Of a stretch of 10,604 nucleotides of DNA, positions 6,552 through 10,604 are shown one piece after another. A program made the position numbers and the translations under genes. The stretch comes from JAIYCX01 sp044351785. Its GTDB lineage: Bacteria > Bdellovibrionota_C > UBA2361 > SZUA-149 > DAOLCO01. Numbering within the stretch: position 1 is the stretch's first letter; the number at the start of each line of letters is the position of its first letter. The stretch lies in assembly GCA_044351785.1 (NCBI GenBank), contig JBILFC010000082.1, positions 1-10,604 on the forward strand. The letters run 5' to 3'. The notes below the pieces were generated by a model. That model was not told where the DNA came from. It saw only the letters and a list, made by a program, of their open reading frames with translations, and did not search any database.

Positions 6552-9195
6552 CTCACTGATAAAAAGAGTCTTCTTAGGATGGGACAAACCACTTTTATGG
6601 AGTCTTGTTGAGTGGCTAAAATCAGAGACTAATTTCTCCTATAACTATTCTGCATATACTATTATTTGCCCTTCAAAAAGAGCTCAAACGAGAATAGCAG
6701 AGCTACTTAGCGGGGATGCTAGATTAGAAAAAAGAAGTATCCTTGCTCCCAAGCTTTATTCCAGTCTAACTCAAGCGCTTAGTAACTTTACCTCCACAAA
6801 TTCCAAGAGCCCAATTAGTATTACTGAAGCCCTTATAGCATGGGATGAAAGTGTAAAAAAACATAATGAGGAAACTCCTCAGACTTCAGATGATAAGTCT
6901 CCCCTGATTGGCCCACAACTTGTCACATACCTAGAGAAGTTAAGAAAAGAACTGATCTCTCATAATCTATGTATCAAAGATATCCTAGAACTTGCCCCTG
7001 ACCTCCTGAGCAATTCTCAACAAAATCTACTTGAAGAACTCAGCCAAGTAGAAGGACACTATGAAGAAATTCTAGACTATCACAATCTGTACGACCGTAT
7101 CCTGGATCAAGAAATCCTCATTCCTAAAACCAAATTTATATTTGTTGGATATCACAAAATAAGTCCATTAGAGATTTCCTTAATTGAAAATCACCAGCTA
7201 GAAGCATACTATCTAATTGGAGCACCTGAGGACGAAGCTAATAATTTCTCTAATGAAGGTGCGATTCAAGTCGACTCTTGGAAACAAAAACCAAGTCCGA
7301 TTGAGGTAAATATTGTTCCTAATTCCTTTATGGAAATAGACTTTATTAAAGCCATTCTAGGTAAAAGCCCTAAGGATACTAGCTGTTGCATTCTAGAAGA
7401 GTCCTTAATCGGCCCTCTTCAAGCAAGTCTACTTAATGAGAATCTTCATTTTATAGCCCTTGGCTCTAAGCCTTTTACCAACTCCTTGTGGGGATCTTGG
7501 GTTCTTAATTTCCTTGGTCTGTTTGAGAACTCCGCTGTAGGATTGAGAGAATTCTTCTCTCACCCCCTAAGCGGAGGTGAGGAAATAAGTGAAAGACTAG
7601 ATCTACTGATTAGCAAGAACGCCTTAGAACTAGAAACTTTAAATGACATATATGAAGTAATTCTTAGAAACGACAAAAGTGACTTTCTGTTAAAGTTTCC
7701 CTATCTAAGTGATCCATTAAAAGAAGAATCTACTCTCGGCGCTTACTCGTTAGCAATGATTGATATTTTATCTTTAAAAATAAAAGCCACCCCTGAAATT
7801 AAAAGCCCAGATGAAATTTTAACACTCGCAAAAGAACTTCACGCCCTAATAAACTCTCCCTTTAAAGAGCACGTACTCAAACTGAGTGCTTTCAAGCAAA
7901 TTCTTAGAGATCGATTAATTAACATTGACTCTACCCATCTGGATTCAGATGGCATCCCAATTATCGGCTGGCAGGAGACCTACCTTGATGATGCTAGTAC
8001 GACAGTAGTCTCTGACTGCGTAGAAGGTAATATTCCTGAATATCCACCCAGCGACCCTATACTCACGGACTCTATAAAGGCTCGACTTGGCTTACCTCTC
8101 AGAGATTACTATCAGGCAAGAGACAACTTTCTTCTTTATCACTTAAAACACTCCAGAGAAAAAACTCTTTTCTTAGCTTCTAAAGAGAATCTAGAAGGCG
8201 ATCTTAATAAACTTTCTAAGTTATTTTTACAGGACATAGAAGAAGATATTCTATTAAAAACTTTATCTAGATTTTACACTCATAAAAGATCTACTCAGGC
8301 TAAAAATCTAAAATCTAAAAAATCTGCTAATTCAGTTCTTCCTCTCCCCCCGGAAGTGGCTTATGAGAACTTTCCTATTGAATCTCTTCACATAAGCCCA
8401 AGTCAGATCAAGGATTATTTAAAATGTCCATATCACTTTTACTTAAGGTATATTCTTAAACTGAGCTTAGAAGATTACAGCCCCGAAGAACTTCCACCCT
8501 TTATCAAAGGCCAACTGCTTCATAACGTATTCGCTAAGGTAGGAGAATCGATCCTAACAAATACACCGAAGACTAAAGCAGAGATAATCTCCAGAGCTAA
8601 TTATATATTAGATAAATCTCTGCATACTTACCTAAAAAATAGATCGAAAGAATACATATATCATATTCAAGCCTCGCTTCTTAAATCCAAAATTAATTCT
8701 TACGCGAACTATGAATGGGACTTCCTCAGTAAAGCCCCACTAGCTGTCTACACAGAGATAGAAGCCAAGGACTTCCTTAGCCTAAGCCTAAATAATCAAG
8801 AAACAATAAGCCTTAAAGGAAGAATAGATCGAGTAGAGATATTCGAGGATTCTATTCAGATAGTTGATTTTAAAACGGGAGATACCGAGCTAAAAATTAG
8901 TCAGTGCTATAAAAATGGGGAGTGGCTTGATCCTCAACTTCCCCTATATGGGATTTTTGTTAATAAAAACTTTCATGAGCATCAAGAAAAGCCAATTAAA
9001 CTAAAACTTCATAATTTCTCAAGTACTGATAATAAAGCGTATATTCATGAACTTACGCCAGATGACATCTCCAAAGTAACAGAAACTGCACAATTAGTCG
9101 CACAATCGATCTTAAATGCCGACTTTGGAACAATCAAGATGGTGGACTCGCCTATCATTAAACGACTAGCTGGTAACTTTGGAGTATCAAAATGA
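6535..9195 (+). CDS. AddB-like PD-(D/E)XK nuclease / inactive helicase subunit (886 aa)
   Basis: The C-terminal nuclease domain is clear: SPSQIKDYLKCPYHFYLRYIL (621-641), FIKGQLLHNVF (656-666) with H663, GRIDRV (762-767) with D765, VDFKTG (777-782) with D778 and K780, and QLPLYG (801-806). The middle contains a degenerate helicase-like block, SDCVEGNIPEYPPSDPIL (493-510), typical of AddB and RecC-like proteins. The N-terminus (IICPSKRAQTRIAELL, 43-58) has no Walker A, so this subunit probably does not hydrolyse ATP. Together with the AddA-like helicase next door it would form a complex that unwinds and resects double-strand breaks for RecA. In AddB four cysteines bind an Fe-S cluster; here C631 is present but nothing resembles the C-terminal trio (the last cysteine is C791), so the cluster is probably absent. 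The length is shorter than Bacillus AddB (over 1,100 aa). The ATG overlaps the RNase gene by 17 nt. Confidence 0.85.
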   Translation: MRKLDSSLIKRVFLGWDKPLLWSLVEWLKSETNFSYNYSAYTIICPSKRAQTRIAELLSGDARLEKRSILAPKLYSSLTQALSNFTSTNSKSPISITEALIAWDESVKKHNEETPQTSDDKSPLIGPQLVTYLEKLRKELISHNLCIKDILELAPDLLSNSQQNLLEELSQVEGHYEEILDYHNLYDRILDQEILIPKTKFIFVGYHKISPLEISLIENHQLEAYYLIGAPEDEANNFSNEGAIQVDSWKQKPSPIEVNIVPNSFMEIDFIKAILGKSPKDTSCCILEESLIGPLQASLLNENLHFIALGSKPFTNSLWGSWVLNFLGLFENSAVGLREFFSHPLSGGEEISERLDLLISKNALELETLNDIYEVILRNDKSDFLLKFPYLSDPLKEESTLGAYSLAMIDILSLKIKATPEIKSPDEILTLAKELHALINSPFKEHVLKLSAFKQILRDRLINIDSTHLDSDGIPIIGWQETYLDDASTTVVSDCVEGNIPEYPPSDPILTDSIKARLGLPLRDYYQARDNFLLYHLKHSREKTLFLASKENLEGDLNKLSKLFLQDIEEDILLKTLSRFYTHKRSTQAKNLKSKKSANSVLPLPPEVAYENFPIESLHISPSQIKDYLKCPYHFYLRYILKLSLEDYSPEELPPFIKGQLLHNVFAKVGESILTNTPKTKAEIISRANYILDKSLHTYLKNRSKEYIYHIQASLLKSKINSYANYEWDFLSKAPLAVYTEIEAKDFLSLSLNNQETISLKGRIDRVEIFEDSIQIVDFKTGDTELKISQCYKNGEWLDPQLPLYGIFVNKNFHEHQEKPIKLKLHNFSSTDNKAYIHELTPDDISKVTETAQLVAQSILNADFGTIKMVDSPIIKRLAGNFGVSK
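9181..9184 (+). promoter_or_regulatory. Ribosome binding site of the AddA-like gene
   Basis: GGAG lies 7 nt before the ATG at 9192, within the last codons of the AddB-like gene. With the ATGA stop-start overlap it supports this start and translational coupling of the two subunits. Confidence 0.65.
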
Positions 9196-10604
9196 ATACT
9201 AGCACTTCAAAAATAGTCACCGCTAGCGCAGGATCTGGGAAAACCCACACCCTAACAACTAAACTGATTGAACTACTTTTAGATAAAGTTAAGAGCGAAA
9301 ATATCATAGCACAAACCTTTACCAAGAAAGCTGCTGGGGAAATTTATGCTAGAGTAATAACTAGACTAATTGGTCTCTCCTCTACCCCACCCTTTGACCC
9401 AAGTATAAAAAGAACGCTACCTGATGGCCTTGCCTTAAAGACTTTAAGGGATTTAATCGCAAAGCAAGATCGTTTACGGATAGAAACCTTAGATAGCTTC
9501 TTCGCTGATCTATGTAAGTCACACTTTATAGAGCTTTCTTTAATGCCGAACTGGCAGATAGCAGATGAAAAGCAAGTTGAAAAGAACACCATTGATGCCC
9601 TCAAGGCATCAATAGCTAAAATTGGTCCCGACACTTTTAGGTTGCTCCTTGACTTTCTATTTTCTAATAAAACACCCAATCGAGTACTAGAGCCGATACT
9701 AAGGGAATTAAGAGATTTTAAATCAATTCTAACTTTCAGCGATAGAAATGTATGGGGGAATCTACCTCTAGTTAAAGCCACTCACTCCATAGAACAAGTG
9801 GAAGTTGAGTTAAAACAACTTCTAGAACAATCTGAACAAATAGATTTTCATAAGGGAGTCTGGAAATCCATTAGGTCCATACTAAAGGCCGTGGAAGAAA
9901 AGAACTACACATATCTATGTAAATCTGAATTTATCGGTAAGATTCTTGATGGCAACTTAAGCTACTACAATAAAACTCTACCGGATGCTATCGTCAGTTC
10001 AGTTGTAGCCCTTAGCGGTGCAGTACAAAATGAAGTTATTCAACAAACCAATTCTAGGACACTAAGCCTTCTAGGGATTCTTACTGCTTACCAAACTGAG
10101 TACCAACAGTTAATTAAAGATACTGGCAAACTTTCCTTTGATGATATTGCAGAACTTACAAATTCTAAAGTAACAGAGCTTGAATCATCAGACATGTTCT
10201 CTAGATTAAGCATGTCATTAGAGCATCTTTTACTAGACGAATTTCAGGACACCTCCCCCATTCAGTGGAATATTTTAGAAAACATATCTAAGCATATTCT
10301 AGAGTCCTCTAGCGCTGAAAACTCCTTGTTTATAGTTGGTGATGCTAAACAGGCAATTTACAGCTGGAGGGGTGGATCAGCAGAAGTATTTAACCATCTT
10401 AGAACTATCGCACCCCATATACCGGAAGAATCCTTAGATACAAACTATAGGTCTCATCCTGGAGTAATAGAATTTGTTAATACAGTATTTTCTGGATTAA
10501 GCGAAAATGAGCACTTGCTTAGATTTAAGGAATCTATTGATAGTTGGCTAGAAGAATTCAAACCTCATATCGCGAATAAAAAGAATAATGAACACATCGT
10601 ACAT
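9192..10604 (+). CDS. AddA/RecB-like UvrD-superfamily ATP-dependent helicase, 5' part (471 codons visible)
   Basis: Superfamily 1 helicase motifs appear in order: Walker A ASAGSGKT (11-18), motif Ia TFTKKAAGEI (42-51), LDSFFADL after IET, motif II DEFQD (349-353), motif III VGDAKQAIYSWRGG (from about 382) and motif IV NYRSHPG (418-424). ASAGSGKT at the extreme N-terminus and the VGDAKQAIYSWRGG wording are typical of AddA and RecB rather than UvrD or Rep. A long insertion between motifs Ic and II, with GKLSFDDI just before motif II, also fits. The frame is open to the right edge, so the second RecA-like domain and any C-terminal nuclease domain are not visible. Whether it carries a nuclease, as AddA does, would decide between a dual-nuclease AddAB and a single-nuclease form. 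It overlaps the AddB-like gene by 4 nt (ATGA). It is the likely motor subunit of the resection complex. Confidence 0.9.
   Translation, partial: MNTSTSKIVTASAGSGKTHTLTTKLIELLLDKVKSENIIAQTFTKKAAGEIYARVITRLIGLSSTPPFDPSIKRTLPDGLALKTLRDLIAKQDRLRIETLDSFFADLCKSHFIELSLMPNWQIADEKQVEKNTIDALKASIAKIGPDTFRLLLDFLFSNKTPNRVLEPILRELRDFKSILTFSDRNVWGNLPLVKATHSIEQVEVELKQLLEQSEQIDFHKGVWKSIRSILKAVEEKNYTYLCKSEFIGKILDGNLSYYNKTLPDAIVSSVVALSGAVQNEVIQQTNSRTLSLLGILTAYQTEYQQLIKDTGKLSFDDIAELTNSKVTELESSDMFSRLSMSLEHLLLDEFQDTSPIQWNILENISKHILESSSAENSLFIVGDAKQAIYSWRGGSAEVFNHLRTIAPHIPEESLDTNYRSHPGVIEFVNTVFSGLSENEHLLRFKESIDSWLEEFKPHIANKKNNEHIVH

Noticed and set aside
9344..9781. 145-codon open frame on the minus strand
   Set aside because: It is antisense to the AddA-like helicase, whose motifs run continuously through this stretch; the translation is rich in S, R and L as expected of a shadow frame.
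4488..10604. RNase-AddB-AddA cluster as a new anti-phage system
   Set aside because: All three are recognisable housekeeping-type proteins with intact motifs, no defence-specific domain is fused to them, and base composition does not differ from the neighbours; DNA repair is the simpler reading.

Overview
This is an AT-rich window (GC in the upper thirties by eye), almost fully coding, with no RNA genes, mobile elements, CRISPR arrays or convincing terminators. Two operon-like blocks diverge from one 53-bp gap at 2500-2552. The organism looks like a Gram-negative bacterium: two predicted lipoproteins, an ArnT-like membrane glycosyltransferase, PgpA and an AddAB-type helicase-nuclease. The PF10023-type aminopeptidase, the Kazal-like lipoprotein and the lactonase-like metallo-hydrolase would suit a deltaproteobacterial or Bdellovibrionota-like lineage, but that placement is inference from protein flavour only.

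Left block, minus strand (1-2499): a metallo-beta-lactamase-fold hydrolase with a complete metal-ligand set is followed after 3 bp by a GT39/ArnT-like polytopic glycosyltransferase that runs off the left edge.

Right block, plus strand (2553-10604): pgpA (phosphatidylglycerophosphatase A); a putative lipoprotein zinc aminopeptidase broken by a single in-frame TAA, with its C-terminal part intact downstream; a small cysteine-rich Kazal-like lipoprotein; an RNase II-family exoribonuclease; an AddB-like PD-(D/E)XK nuclease; and the first 471 codons of an AddA/RecB-like UvrD-superfamily helicase that runs off the right edge. Gaps are 1 to 20 bp, and the last three genes overlap by 17 and 4 nt, so co-transcription is likely.

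Functionally, the right block joins envelope functions (phospholipid synthesis, a lipoprotein peptidase, a protease-inhibitor-like lipoprotein) to RNA decay and double-strand-break processing. I see no clearly new system. The points most worth a second look are the stop codon inside the aminopeptidase, its pairing with an inhibitor-like lipoprotein, the coupled exoribonuclease-AddB-AddA order with an AddB that appears to lack the Fe-S cysteines, and a strong excess of the tetranucleotide CTAG.
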